64,000 nt of DNA from an uncultured Lysobacteraceae bacterium (GTDB lineage: Bacteria; Pseudomonadota; Gammaproteobacteria; Xanthomonadales; Xanthomonadaceae): contig CAKZGB010000008.1 of NCBI GenBank assembly GCA_936911875.1, forward strand, positions 62,001 through 126,000, read 5' to 3'. The notes beneath the pieces were generated by a model that saw nothing but the letters and a program-made list of their open reading frames with translations, ran no database searches and was not told where the DNA came from. Below, piece after piece: positions 27,351-36,452 of the stretch. Position numbers and translations under genes: made by a program. Each line of letters opens with the position of its first letter. Position 1 is the stretch's first letter.

Positions 27351-29447
27351 ATGCAATTCCCCAAGACCTTGGCCTTGGCCATAGCAGTTTCCGCTGCACT
27401 GGCCGGATGCAACGGCAACGTCGCCGACAGTGACGCAAAATCCGGCGCCGGCGGTTCGGCCAGCACCGGTAAGTACACCATCGATCAGTCCAAGTTGCCG
27501 CCGATGAACTCGTTCAAGGTAGACGATCTGGACACCACCAAGAACGCGTGCGATGACTTTGCCGGTTATGCCAACTCCAAGTTCCTGGCCGCGAACCCGG
27601 TCCCGGGCGATCGCACCTCCTGGGGTGCCTTCGAAATGCTGGATGAGCGCTCGCAAGCCATTCAAAAGCAATTGGCTGTGCAAGCCGCTGCCAACAAGAG
27701 CGCTGCCGGCGTCGACAAGATTGTCGGCGACCTCTACGCCACCGGTATGGACGAAGCCGCAATCAATGCTGCAGGCTTTACGCCGATCAAGGCCGATCTG
27801 GATGCCATCAGCGCTCTGAACTCCAAGGAAGCGATTGTCGGCTACCTGCGCAGCTCGGCGCGCAAGGGCGACAACTTCCTGTTCGGTTTCGGTCCGGAAG
27901 CCGACTTCAAGGATCCGAAGAACAACATCGCGTACGCCAGCCAAGGTGGCTTGGGCTTGCCTGACAAGACCTACTACACCGACGCTAAAAAGAAGGACAA
28001 GCTTGATGCTTACCGCGCTCACGTTGCCAATGTCCTGAAGCTGATCGGCGTGCCGGCTGCTGACGCTGACAAGCAAGCAAGCGATGTCGTCGCGTTCGAA
28101 ACCCGCTTGGCGAAGGCGTCGTTCTCTTCCGAAGAACTCTCGCGCGATACCGAGCTGTACTACAACCCGGTCGATCTGGCTACCGCTGACAAGCTGACGC
28201 CGAACTTCAGCTGGTCGGAATGGTTCAAGTCGCAAGGCGTTGCAGCCCCGGCCAAGTTCTCGCTCGCCATGCCGAAATTCCATCAGGAAGTGAGCGCCAT
28301 GCTTGCCGACGTGCCGGCGACCACCTGGCAGTCCTATCTGAAATATCACACTGCCGATTCGGCTTCGCCTTATCTGGCCGATGCCTTCGTGCAGGAACAT
28401 TTCAACTTCTACAACAAGACCCTGCGTGGTCAAGCCGAAATGAAGGAGCGCTCCAAGCGCGTTCTCGACTCGATCGAAAACGGTGCCGGTGAAGCCTTCG
28501 GCCAGATGTATGTTGGCGTGGCGTTCTCGCCCGAATCCAAGGCCCGCATGGAAGCCCTGGTCAAGAATCTCAGCACAGCTCTGAAGGCCCGCATCGAGAA
28601 ACTCGACTGGATGAGCCCGGAAACCAAGGCCAAGGCCATCGAAAAGTGGTCCTCGTTCACACCCAAGATCGGTTACCCCGACAAGTGGCGTTCGTGGGAG
28701 GGCCTCAAGACGGGTCGCGAAGGCTATTACGACAATCTGCAGGCTGTGCAGCAGTTCAACTACAACTGGGCACTGGGCAAGATCGGCAAGCCGGTTGACC
28801 GTTCCGAATGGGGCATGCCGCCGCAAATGGTCAACGCTTACTACAACCCGCTGATGAACGAAATCGTGTTCCCGGCCGCTATTCTGCAACCGCCGTTCTT
28901 TGATCCGAAGGCCGACGATGCTGCCAATTACGGCGGTATCGGTGCCGTCATCGGTCACGAAATGATCCACGGTTACGACGATCAGGGCTCGCGCTTTGAT
29001 GCGACCGGCAAGTTCAGCAACTGGTGGACCGAACAGGACGCCAAGCAATTTGCTTCGCGTACGGACAAGCTGGTCAGTCAGTTCAATGCGTATGAACTGC
29101 TGGGTGAACACGTCAACGGCAAGCTGACCTTGGGTGAAAACATCGCCGACCTCGGCGGTCTGTCCACCGCATACGATGCAATGAAGGCCGCAACGGCCGG
29201 CAAGCCCGATCCGATGACGGGTGGTCTCACCAACGATCAGCGCTTCTTCCTGAACTGGGCCACCGTGTGGCGTCGTGCTATGAAGGATGAGGAAGCCAAG
29301 GTTCGTCTGACGACGGACCCGCACGCACCGGCAACGTTCCGTGCCATCGGTGCACCTTCGAACCTGCCCGCCTTTGCCGCTGCATTCCAGTGCAAGGCCG
29401 GCCAGAAGATGGTGAACGGCGACGACAAGAAAGTGAACATCTGGTAA
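27351..29447 (+). CDS. M13 family zinc metallopeptidase, lipoprotein
   Basis: Neprilysin/PepO-type endopeptidase of 698 residues that cleaves short peptides in the periplasm. A lipoprotein signal is visible (LAGC, Cys20). The zinc site is complete: HEMIH at residues 536-540 and ENIAD at 596-600, giving the third ligand Glu596. NAYY in MVNAYYNPLMNEIVFPA is the substrate-backbone motif, and the C-terminus ends NIW as usual. The ATG at 27351 follows GGAG and starts the signal peptide; an upstream in-frame extension was rejected. A second, degenerate M13 gene follows 116 bp downstream. Confidence 0.95.
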   Translation: MQFPKTLALAIAVSAALAGCNGNVADSDAKSGAGGSASTGKYTIDQSKLPPMNSFKVDDLDTTKNACDDFAGYANSKFLAANPVPGDRTSWGAFEMLDERSQAIQKQLAVQAAANKSAAGVDKIVGDLYATGMDEAAINAAGFTPIKADLDAISALNSKEAIVGYLRSSARKGDNFLFGFGPEADFKDPKNNIAYASQGGLGLPDKTYYTDAKKKDKLDAYRAHVANVLKLIGVPAADADKQASDVVAFETRLAKASFSSEELSRDTELYYNPVDLATADKLTPNFSWSEWFKSQGVAAPAKFSLAMPKFHQEVSAMLADVPATTWQSYLKYHTADSASPYLADAFVQEHFNFYNKTLRGQAEMKERSKRVLDSIENGAGEAFGQMYVGVAFSPESKARMEALVKNLSTALKARIEKLDWMSPETKAKAIEKWSSFTPKIGYPDKWRSWEGLKTGREGYYDNLQAVQQFNYNWALGKIGKPVDRSEWGMPPQMVNAYYNPLMNEIVFPAAILQPPFFDPKADDAANYGGIGAVIGHEMIHGYDDQGSRFDATGKFSNWWTEQDAKQFASRTDKLVSQFNAYELLGEHVNGKLTLGENIADLGGLSTAYDAMKAATAGKPDPMTGGLTNDQRFFLNWATVWRRAMKDEEAKVRLTTDPHAPATFRAIGAPSNLPAFAAAFQCKAGQKMVNGDDKKVNIW

Positions 29448-29472
29448 TCACCGGATAGAACTTGCCTCATTA

Positions 29473-29508
29473 ACGGCCCGCACACTCCGGTGTTCGGGTC
29501 GTTTTTTT
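29473..29508 (+). terminator. Rho-independent terminator after the first M13 gene
   Basis: Stem ACGGCCCG/CGGGTCGT (one G-U pair) encloses an inner ACAC/GTGT stem with a TCCG loop and is followed by a run of seven T. It lies between the two M13 genes, so the second gene probably needs its own promoter. Confidence 0.85.
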
Positions 29509-29563
29509 ATGGGCAATGGTATGCTGAGCGTTCTGTTCCCGCCGTCCTGCGGAGTGTTACTGA

Positions 29564-31627
29564 ATGCGTTACCACATGTCGAAAATTGCCACCGGAATTG
29601 TGTTGGGCCTGTCGCTAATCGCGACGACTGCTCCTGATGCTCAAGCTGCCACCAAAAAGGCGACGCCCAAGAAAACCGCAACTGCTAAAAAGTCGAGCGG
29701 CTCTAAAGCCTCCGCCAAGCCTGCAGCGATTCCCGCTCCTACGGCATGCACCAATTTTTATCAGTACACGAATCAGCAATGGTTTAAAGACAATCCGTTG
29801 GGTACCGGCGTCAGCTCGTACTCTGCGCTGAATCTGCTCCGCCTGAATGCCGAGAGCCAACAGGCTGCATTGCTCAATTCGTTTATGACGGCGCCGCAGA
29901 ACAACGTGCAAAAAATTCTCGGTGACTTCTGGGCTTCAGGTCTGGATGAAGCCAGCATCGAGGCCGATGGCGCCAATCCCATCGCACCCCTGCTCAGTCG
30001 CGTCAACGGCATCCGCAACGCGCGCGATGTCGCCCCGTCGGTAGCTGCATTGCACCAGATCGGCTTGCCGGTTCTGTTTAATTTTTCTGCGGACTTGGAT
30101 CTCAAAGATCTCAATCGCAGCATCGGTTACTTTACGCAGGGCGGCATTGGCCTTCCTGATCCGGCCATATATACCAACCGCAGCCCTGAAATCACCAAGC
30201 TGATGCAGGAGTATCGCGCCTATGTCAGCCGCATGCTGTTGCTGTCGGGCACCACGCAAGCCAATGTCTCCAAAGAGCTCGGCTGGGTCATGGCTATTGA
30301 ATCCGAAATGGCTGCGCTGTCCAAGGCCAATGCGGATCTCGACATTCTGCAGTCGCAGTACGCTACGGTCACTACTAAAGGTTTGAACCGTCGTTATCCC
30401 CTGCTCCAACTTGAGGACTTCCTCAAGGTGCAAGGCGTCAAGGACGATGTGGTCTCGATTGCCAATGAGCAATACTTTGCCGGCATCAACGGACTCGTCG
30501 GCAAATACTCGGCGGAGCAATGGCGCAGCTATCTGCGCTGGCGCATTGCCGATTCGATGGCTCCGTATCTGTCCAAGACCTGGCGCGATGCCGCGTTTGA
30601 TTTCCGCGGCCGGATTCTGCAAGGCCGTAGCAGTGCAGGTACTCGTGCACAGCAGGCACTCGCTGCCGTCAATGCCGCTGCGGGCCCGATGTTGGGCCGC
30701 GAATATGCAGCGCGTTTCATGAGCGCGCAATCGCGCAGCAATGCCGAACGCATCGCGGGCACGATTCGTACCGCCATGGCCGACGCCATCGAACGCGATA
30801 CCGGTTTGAGTGCCGAGGCCAAGGCCGAAGCACTGGCTAAGGTCCGCAAAACTTCAATTGAAGTCGGTTATCCCAAGCGCGATCTGGACTACACCATTCA
30901 ACCGATGGGTCGGGGTTCGTTCGGCAGCAACATTCTCATCGCCTCCACCTGGCAACACGCGCAGGAAATGAAGCGTATCGGCAAGGGCAATTCCGATCGC
31001 CGCTGGGATGTGTTGCCGCAGACGCCGAGCGTGGCCTATGAGCCCGAGCACAATCGCCTGATTATTACGGCGGCCGCCCTGCAATCGCCGATCTATTCGG
31101 AAACTGCAATGCCCGCTCGCTGGTACGGCAGTCTAGGCGCCATGATCGGTCACGAGCTTTCCCGCGGTTTCGATCTGGATGGCCGCATGATCAATTCCGC
31201 CGGCCGCATCGGCAACTGGTGGTCGCAGCAGGATCTTGACCGTTACGAGAGCACCGCACGTTCCTTGGCCGCCCAATATCAAGGCAAGCCGTACATGGCG
31301 AATACCGCTGCGCGGGTCAACGGCTCGCAGGTACTCAATGTAGCGATGGCCGATCAGACCGGCGTCCAGCTCGCACGCGATGCCTTCGTCAAGGCGTATC
31401 CGGGTGCAGACATGAAACCCTTCTTCGAAGGCTGGGCCGGCGTGTGGGCACAACAGCTTTCGTCGGCCGTTGCCTTGGCGGACGCACGCGAAAGTGCCTT
31501 TGCTCCCGGCGAATGGCGTACCAACATCCCGCTCAGCAATCTGCCCGAATTTGCCGCTACGTATGCGTGCCCGGCAACGGCACCGATGGTGGTGGCACCG
31601 GCATCGCAAGTGCGAGTGTGGCGTTGA
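29564..31627 (+). CDS. M13 metallopeptidase homologue, probable inactive paralogue
   Basis: A 687-residue secreted homologue of the preceding peptidase with a signal peptide (cleavage near AQAATKK) and a Lys/Ala-rich linker at about residues 27-55. M13 landmarks remain (TNQQWFKDNP, GIGLPDPAIYTN, GNWWSQQD, C-terminal RVWR). The catalytic site is degraded: HExxH reads HELSR (residues 530-534), losing the second zinc His; ENxAD reads VAMAD (593-597), losing the zinc Glu; and NAYY reads VAYE. Zinc binding and catalysis should therefore be lost. It may be a binding or regulatory pseudoenzyme. The frame is intact with no stops, so it is not a decaying pseudogene. Confidence 0.85.
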   Translation: MRYHMSKIATGIVLGLSLIATTAPDAQAATKKATPKKTATAKKSSGSKASAKPAAIPAPTACTNFYQYTNQQWFKDNPLGTGVSSYSALNLLRLNAESQQAALLNSFMTAPQNNVQKILGDFWASGLDEASIEADGANPIAPLLSRVNGIRNARDVAPSVAALHQIGLPVLFNFSADLDLKDLNRSIGYFTQGGIGLPDPAIYTNRSPEITKLMQEYRAYVSRMLLLSGTTQANVSKELGWVMAIESEMAALSKANADLDILQSQYATVTTKGLNRRYPLLQLEDFLKVQGVKDDVVSIANEQYFAGINGLVGKYSAEQWRSYLRWRIADSMAPYLSKTWRDAAFDFRGRILQGRSSAGTRAQQALAAVNAAAGPMLGREYAARFMSAQSRSNAERIAGTIRTAMADAIERDTGLSAEAKAEALAKVRKTSIEVGYPKRDLDYTIQPMGRGSFGSNILIASTWQHAQEMKRIGKGNSDRRWDVLPQTPSVAYEPEHNRLIITAAALQSPIYSETAMPARWYGSLGAMIGHELSRGFDLDGRMINSAGRIGNWWSQQDLDRYESTARSLAAQYQGKPYMANTAARVNGSQVLNVAMADQTGVQLARDAFVKAYPGADMKPFFEGWAGVWAQQLSSAVALADARESAFAPGEWRTNIPLSNLPEFAATYACPATAPMVVAPASQVRVWR

Positions 31628-31659
31628 TTCGCTCGGCGTTCCGTTGTCTGCAAATCAAA

Positions 31660-31686
31660 ACGCCCGGCACAGCCGGGCGTTTCGTT
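31660..31686. terminator. Rho-independent terminator between M13 homologue and rhomboid gene
   Basis: Perfect stem ACGCCCGGC/GCCGGGCGT with an ACA loop, preceded by AAA and followed by TTCGTTTT. It sits between convergent genes and can serve both strands. Confidence 0.85.
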
Positions 31687-32316
31687 TTAGTGAACCAGCG
31701 GATTGGGCCGCAGCCAGAACCGGTTAAGCAGGAAGCCGGTCAACAGACCGCCCAAGTGGGCGAAATGGGCAATGCCGGGCAGCCATCCCATGACACCGAA
31801 CAGAGTCTCCGCAAGGCCGATCAGAATGACCAATGTGCGCGCCTTCATCGGGATCGGCGGAATTAACAGCATCACTCGACGCTCCGGAAAGTGCATGCCG
31901 TAACCGATCAGCAAGCCGAACAATGCACCCGATGCGCCGACCACGGCGGCCACTTGGCCATCGGCCTGCTGCAGAACGTATTCGCTCGCAATCAGTTGCA
32001 TGACCGCAGCACCGAGGGCGCAAATCATGTAGTAACGCCAGTAACGCTTGGTGCCCCAGTAATGTTCCAGCGCCGAGCCGAACATCACGAGTACGAGCAT
32101 GTTCATGATCAAATGACCCGCTCCACCGTGAGCAAACGCATAAGTAATCAGCTGCCATGGGCGCAGACGATACGCATCGGGCAACTGATGCGTCAGATCC
32201 AGCGGATGCAGTGCCAGGAGCTCGGTCAGGTCATACGGCAACAGCCATTGCGCGAGCGCAACGGCAATACAGAGGATCAGCACCAGGCGAGTAAACGGCG
32301 GCATATTTCTAAACAT
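31687..32316 (-). CDS. Rhomboid family intramembrane serine protease
   Basis: Six-helix intramembrane protease of 209 residues. The catalytic dyad is visible as Ser129 in GASGALFG and His187 in HFAHLGG; the oxyanion-region HLIMNM (Asn72) and the loop residues YWGTKRYWRYY are also typical. The N-terminus is short, so this resembles the small, core-only bacterial rhomboids rather than GlpG with its cytoplasmic domain. Substrates cannot be deduced. It is convergent with the M13 homologue, which is separated by a terminator. Confidence 0.93.
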   Translation of the reverse strand: MFRNMPPFTRLVLILCIAVALAQWLLPYDLTELLALHPLDLTHQLPDAYRLRPWQLITYAFAHGGAGHLIMNMLVLVMFGSALEHYWGTKRYWRYYMICALGAAVMQLIASEYVLQQADGQVAAVVGASGALFGLLIGYGMHFPERRVMLLIPPIPMKARTLVILIGLAETLFGVMGWLPGIAHFAHLGGLLTGFLLNRFWLRPNPLVH

Positions 32317-32368
32317 TCGCCGATTGTAGCGACCCAGACGTGATCACGGTGCATAGGTCGGAGCTGAC

Positions 32369-32701
32369 TTAGCCCCAGATCGCCTCGTCCAGCCCGCGCC
32401 GTGAGTCTGCCGCTGCACGGCCGTTTCGGACCTCCACGCCCTCGGCCCTCAGACGCTGTACCTGCTCATCAAATTCGGGCGAACCCGGCGGAAACGCGAT
32501 CGAGCCATCGGAGCGCACAACGCGATGCCACGGTAGACGCTTCGGCCCGGCGCCGGAGGCTAATAGCCGCGCGACCCAACGCGCCCGTCCCGGATAGCCT
32601 GCCCGCAACGCAATCTGACCGTAAGAGGCCGTACTGCCCTTAGGGATGGCCTGAATGGCGATCCATACCTGATCTGCGCTAAGTTCCGGCCGCGACGCCA
32701 T
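32369..32701 (-). CDS. Alkyltransferase-like protein (ATL, MGMT family)
   Basis: A 110-residue member of the O6-alkylguanine transferase family that lacks the acceptor cysteine: the usual PCHRV motif reads PWHRV, with Trp58. Such ATL proteins bind O6-alkylguanine without repairing it and flag the lesion for nucleotide excision repair. The helix-turn-helix segment GSTASYGQIALRAGYPGRARWVARLL is intact. The ATG at 32701 gives the usual N-terminus; a TTG four codons upstream is possible. It is divergent from the CorC-type gene. Confidence 0.9.
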   Translation of the reverse strand: MASRPELSADQVWIAIQAIPKGSTASYGQIALRAGYPGRARWVARLLASGAGPKRLPWHRVVRSDGSIAFPPGSPEFDEQVQRLRAEGVEVRNGRAAADSRRGLDEAIWG

Positions 32702-32733
32702 AGTAAGGGGCAAACTGTTAAGATGCAGCGTCT

Positions 32734-34047
32734 ATGGTAGAACTTTTTATTGTCGCCGCTCTGATCCTCTGCAATGGCTTTTTTGCCATGTCGGAGATGG
32801 CGCTGATGACATCGCGCAAGCTGCGCCTTCGTCAGATGTCCGAGACCTCGGCCGGCGCCAAGGTCGCGCTGGAACTGTCCGAAAATCCGGACAATCTGCT
32901 GTCCACTGTGCAAGTTGGCATCACCGCTATCGGTGTGCTTACCGGTCTGTTCGGTGGTGATGCACTGGGCGCCTGGTTGAGCAGCTGGCTTGGCAGCATG
33001 TTCCCCGATGCTGTCCGCTATGCGCGTCCCATCGGTATCACCACGGCCGTGGTTCTGATCACCGCCGCTAACGTTATCTTCGGTGAGTTGATCCCTAAGC
33101 GTCTGGCGCTGACCAATCCGGAATCCATCGCCTCCGCGGTGGCCCGTCCGCTGCAGATACTGTCCAACGGTGCCAAGCCGGTGGTCGGCATCCTAGGTGC
33201 CATCAATCGTCTGTTCCTGCGCCTGTTCGGCATCCGCGATGATCGCGTCCAAGCCATCAGCGAAGAAGAAATCCGCTTGCTGGTAACGGAGAGCCATGAA
33301 CAGGGCGTCATTGATGCGGACGAACGCAAGATGATGAATCGCGTGCTGTCGCTTGGCGATCGCACCACCGACTCGGTCATGACACCGCGCAATCGGATCG
33401 TCTGGCTGGATCGCGAAGCCGCATACGAAGAAAACCTGCAGATCATGCGCGAACGTCCCTACTCGCGCTACCCGGTTCTGCGCGACGGCAGCGATAACGA
33501 TATTGCGGGCATTCTTGAAACCAAGATGCTGCCTTCGAGCACTGAAGGTGCGGGAACCGATCGGTTGTTCTCGACCTTGCGCGAGCCTTTGTACGTCGCC
33601 GAGTCCACCAGCATTGTCCGACTGCTGGAAATCTTCCGCGAAGAGCACCAGTCGGTCGCGATCGTGGTCGACGAGTACGGTGATGTCGCCGGCTTGGTTA
33701 CTATCAATGACATTCTCGGTGCCATCGTCGGCCGGATCGAAGATGTGACCGAAGCCGAATCGCAACCGCACGTGGTACAGCGTCAGGACGGCAGCTATCT
33801 GCTCGACGGTAAACTCGGCATCGAAGAGTTCAAGGAGCTTCTGCGGACTTCCTCTTTGCCGCAGGAAGACGATCACGACTTCGTTACCGCCGCCGGTTTT
33901 CTGATTGCCAATCTGGGACGCATTCCGCATGTCGGCGAACACTTCTCGTGGGGACGTTGGCAGCTCGAAGTCGTCGATCTGGATGGCCCGCGCGTCGACA
34001 AGTTACTGCTGACCTACGAACCGCCGACTGAAGAAGAGGTCGGCTAG
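32734..34047 (+). CDS. Hemolysin/CorC family transporter (DUF21-CBS-CorC_HlyC)
   Basis: A 437-residue membrane protein with an N-terminal DUF21/CNNM membrane domain (about residues 1-190, beginning MVELFIVAALILCNGFFAMSE), two CBS domains (about 205-330, including SVMTPRNRIVWLD and VVDEYGDVAGLVTINDIL) and a C-terminal CorC_HlyC domain. The family takes part in Mg2+/Co2+ handling. No Shine-Dalgarno is obvious; a TAAGAT box ends 9 nt before the ATG. It is followed by exoD after 9 bp. Confidence 0.93.
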   Translation: MVELFIVAALILCNGFFAMSEMALMTSRKLRLRQMSETSAGAKVALELSENPDNLLSTVQVGITAIGVLTGLFGGDALGAWLSSWLGSMFPDAVRYARPIGITTAVVLITAANVIFGELIPKRLALTNPESIASAVARPLQILSNGAKPVVGILGAINRLFLRLFGIRDDRVQAISEEEIRLLVTESHEQGVIDADERKMMNRVLSLGDRTTDSVMTPRNRIVWLDREAAYEENLQIMRERPYSRYPVLRDGSDNDIAGILETKMLPSSTEGAGTDRLFSTLREPLYVAESTSIVRLLEIFREEHQSVAIVVDEYGDVAGLVTINDILGAIVGRIEDVTEAESQPHVVQRQDGSYLLDGKLGIEEFKELLRTSSLPQEDDHDFVTAAGFLIANLGRIPHVGEHFSWGRWQLEVVDLDGPRVDKLLLTYEPPTEEEVG

Positions 34048-34056
34048 CTCAAGCCC

Positions 34057-34686
34057 ATGCAGCCGCGCTCGAACGACTCCGGACAAAGTACGGCGCAATT
34101 GCTCGCGCAGCTGGCCGATGGCGATCCTGACGGCCGTGTCGAAATCCGTGATCTGCTGGCCGCCTTCGGACGCCGTGCATTTGCCGTGCTGTTTCTGGGT
34201 GCCGGCATTCTGGCGATGAATCCCGTCCCCGGTTTAGCGGGTGGTCTCTCCGGCCCGCTGGTGATTCTTGCAGGATTGCAGCTGGTGTTCGGTCGTCGTC
34301 GTCCCGTATTGCCCAAGTTTCTGCAGCGCAAAAGCGTGCGGCGCAGTTTCTTTGCGCGTGCACGTGTCCGTGTCGAGCCGTGGATAGGTCGTATTGAGCG
34401 ACTGATCCGCCCTCGCCTCACGTTTCTGTTTGATCAGTACGGCTGGAATGCGTTTAGCGGCATTCTGCTGACCGTGTTCGGGGTATTGGTCCTGTTGCCG
34501 ATCCCGTTTACCAATTTCGCATTCGGCGTGCTCTTGCTCTCGTACTGCATCGCCTACATCGAACGCGATGGCGTGCTGCTGGTATTGAACTGGGCCATCA
34601 CATTTGGGGTGATTCTGGTTTTCGGCATTCTGTCCGGCACACTAATTCGAGCAGCCACCGAATGGAGCACACGACTGCTCGGCTGA
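34057..34686 (+). CDS. ExoD family membrane protein
   Basis: A 209-residue protein of the ExoD (exopolysaccharide synthesis) family. After a hydrophilic N-terminus with DGRVEIRDLLAAFGRRAFAVLFLGAGILAMNP, typical of the family, it has several hydrophobic segments (about residues 40-60, 62-80, 125-150, 152-170, 175-200). ExoD was named from Rhizobium exopolysaccharide mutants, but its molecular role is not known. It follows the CorC-type gene by 9 bp and is probably co-transcribed. Confidence 0.87.
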   Translation: MQPRSNDSGQSTAQLLAQLADGDPDGRVEIRDLLAAFGRRAFAVLFLGAGILAMNPVPGLAGGLSGPLVILAGLQLVFGRRRPVLPKFLQRKSVRRSFFARARVRVEPWIGRIERLIRPRLTFLFDQYGWNAFSGILLTVFGVLVLLPIPFTNFAFGVLLLSYCIAYIERDGVLLVLNWAITFGVILVFGILSGTLIRAATEWSTRLLG

Positions 34687-34694
34687 CGGCCTGT

Positions 34695-35471
34695 TCAGTC
34701 GGTCGATTTCAGTCGCAAGGCACGCTGCATATCGTGCAGCACTCCGCGCAACATGCGCACTTCGCGCTGATCCATCGGCGCACGCAGAAAAGCCCGCCGC
34801 AATTTATACAGTGCTGAATTGGCCGAGCGGCCCTTATGGAAATCAATCAGCTCCAGGATTTCGGTCGTCTGCGCAAAAAAGCCTTCCCAATCAGCATGGG
34901 TTGCAGGCTGGGAAATAGCCGGCGTAGTCGTCACCGACTCTGCTCCCGAACGGTTCAATTCATAGGCGACAATCTGGACCGCCGCTGCCAAGTTGAGTGA
35001 GCTGTAATCCGGATTGGCCGGGATGCACAGGCCGGCATGACAACGTTGCAGCTCATCATTGGTGAGCCCGGTGCGCTCGCGGCCGAACACAATGGCCACC
35101 TTGGCTGCCGGAGCCACGCTAATTTGCCCTAGGGCCGCCTGTGCGGCCTGTGGCGGCGTCCACTCCGTCAAGCCGATGCGACGGGTACGTGCGGTGGTAC
35201 CAATCACCAGCGAGCAGTCAGCCAATGCTTCGGACAATGTTTCGGTGATGGTGGCGGACTGCAGCAGATCCTCGGCGCCGGCCGCCATGGCAATCGCCGT
35301 GTCATCGGGACGGCGCGATGGAGCGACCAGCCACAGATCCGAGAACCCCATGGTCTTGAGGGCGCGAGCCGCGGAGCCGGTGTTGCCGGTATGTTGCGTG
35401 CCAACCAGCACAAAGCGGATTTGACGGCGCCAGGAGTCCTGCGCCGTATCGATTGGGGAATCTGAGCTCAT
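34695..35471 (-). CDS. trmJ: tRNA (cytidine/uridine-2'-O)-methyltransferase TrmJ
   Basis: SPOUT-class methyltransferase that methylates the 2'-OH of residue 32 in the tRNA anticodon loop. Conserved segments include RFVLVGTQHTGNTGSAARALKTMGF (N-terminus), VFGRERTGLTNDEL (SAM-knot region) and the SSLNLAAAVQIVAYEL knot. The C-terminal helical region follows. Length is 258 residues. It is divergent from suhB, a widely conserved trmJ/suhB arrangement. Confidence 0.95.
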   Translation of the reverse strand: MSSDSPIDTAQDSWRRQIRFVLVGTQHTGNTGSAARALKTMGFSDLWLVAPSRRPDDTAIAMAAGAEDLLQSATITETLSEALADCSLVIGTTARTRRIGLTEWTPPQAAQAALGQISVAPAAKVAIVFGRERTGLTNDELQRCHAGLCIPANPDYSSLNLAAAVQIVAYELNRSGAESVTTTPAISQPATHADWEGFFAQTTEILELIDFHKGRSANSALYKLRRAFLRAPMDQREVRMLRGVLHDMQRALRLKSTD

Positions 35472-35559
35472 GACGGTCCATGATAAACTTTCACACGGCC
35501 TGAGCGCCGACCGTTCTTACCCATTCTGCCCGCTTGCGATCGTTACGGAGACCTCTGCA

Positions 35560-36384
35560 ATGCAAAAGCCCGCCATCACGCTGATGGTCAAAGCCGCGCG
35601 TGCCGCCGGCAATGTCCTGCTGCATCACATGAACCGCCTGGATTCCCTCAAGGTGGAACAAAAGGCCCGTCTGGACTACGCCTCAGAAGTTGACCGCAAA
35701 GCCGAGCAGGAAATCATCAAAGAATTCCGCTACGTCACACCCGACTACGGCATCATCGCCGAAGAAAGCGGCATCATGGCGCCGCGCAACGGCAGCAAGT
35801 TCAGCTACGTCATCGATCCGCTCGACGGCACCAGCAACTATCTGCACGGTATCGGTCACTTCTGTGTGTCCATCGCACTGTGTGAAGATGGCGAACCGGT
35901 CCACGGTCTGATCTTTGATCCGATCCGTAACGAGCTGTTCACCGCCTCCAAGGGCTCCGGCGCCACGCTCAACGACAAGCGCATTCGCGTCAGCGATCGC
36001 AAGACGCTTGATGGTGCCATGGTGATCACCGGCTTCCCGCCCCGTGAACGCGACCGCGTCAGTCCCCATCTGCGCACCGTTGAGAACGTGCTCGAAGTCG
36101 CCGAAGACATTCGCCGCACCGGTTCGGCCGCACTCGATCTTGCCTACGTCGCCGCCGGCCGTGCCGATGCGTACTTTGAAGCAGGCGTCAAACCCTGGGA
36201 TATCGCCGCCGGCATTCTGATGGTCCGTGAGGCCGGCGGTAAAGTCAGCGATTTCAAGGGCAATAAGACTGCACCGATGAGTGCTGAACATCTCGAAGGC
36301 CGTCCCTTGCTGGCCGGCAATATCAAGTGTGCCGATGCCCTGCTCGCCCGTATCCAAGCAACCGGCTACGACAAAGCATTCTGA
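35560..36384 (+). CDS. suhB: Inositol-1-monophosphatase SuhB
   Basis: Mg2+-dependent phosphatase of the inositol monophosphatase family; SuhB also acts in rRNA antitermination complexes in E. coli. Metal-binding motifs are seen as EESG, DPLDGTSNYLHG and the C-terminal WDIAAGILMVREAGG. The ATG at 35560, 274 residues, follows GGAG; the frame is open to 35470 within the trmJ start but that extension is not family-like. A strong terminator follows. Confidence 0.95.
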   Translation: MQKPAITLMVKAARAAGNVLLHHMNRLDSLKVEQKARLDYASEVDRKAEQEIIKEFRYVTPDYGIIAEESGIMAPRNGSKFSYVIDPLDGTSNYLHGIGHFCVSIALCEDGEPVHGLIFDPIRNELFTASKGSGATLNDKRIRVSDRKTLDGAMVITGFPPRERDRVSPHLRTVENVLEVAEDIRRTGSAALDLAYVAAGRADAYFEAGVKPWDIAAGILMVREAGGKVSDFKGNKTAPMSAEHLEGRPLLAGNIKCADALLARIQATGYDKAF

Positions 36385-36403
36385 TCTCGCCTGACGCAGA
36401 CAA

Positions 36404-36434
36404 TGAAAAGGCCGCCCTAGGGCGGCCTTTTCTG
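36404..36434. terminator. Bidirectional terminator between suhB and secF
   Basis: Perfect inverted repeat GAAAAGGCCGCC CTA GGGCGGCCTTTTC: 11-bp stem with flanking A4 and T4 tracts. It lies between the convergent suhB and secF genes and can stop both. Confidence 0.9.
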
Positions 36435-36452
36435 TTGCACGGAATTGCCCGA

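Noticed and set aside
27336..29324. A 662-codon minus-strand frame opposite the first M13 gene
   Set aside because: It is the antisense shadow of a gene with intact catalytic motifs; it shows no domains or start signals of its own.
29564..31627. Second M13 gene as a decaying pseudogene
   Set aside because: The frame is complete with a signal peptide and conserved C-terminus and has no internal stops; the lost residues are confined to catalytic motifs, so an intact non-catalytic protein is more likely.
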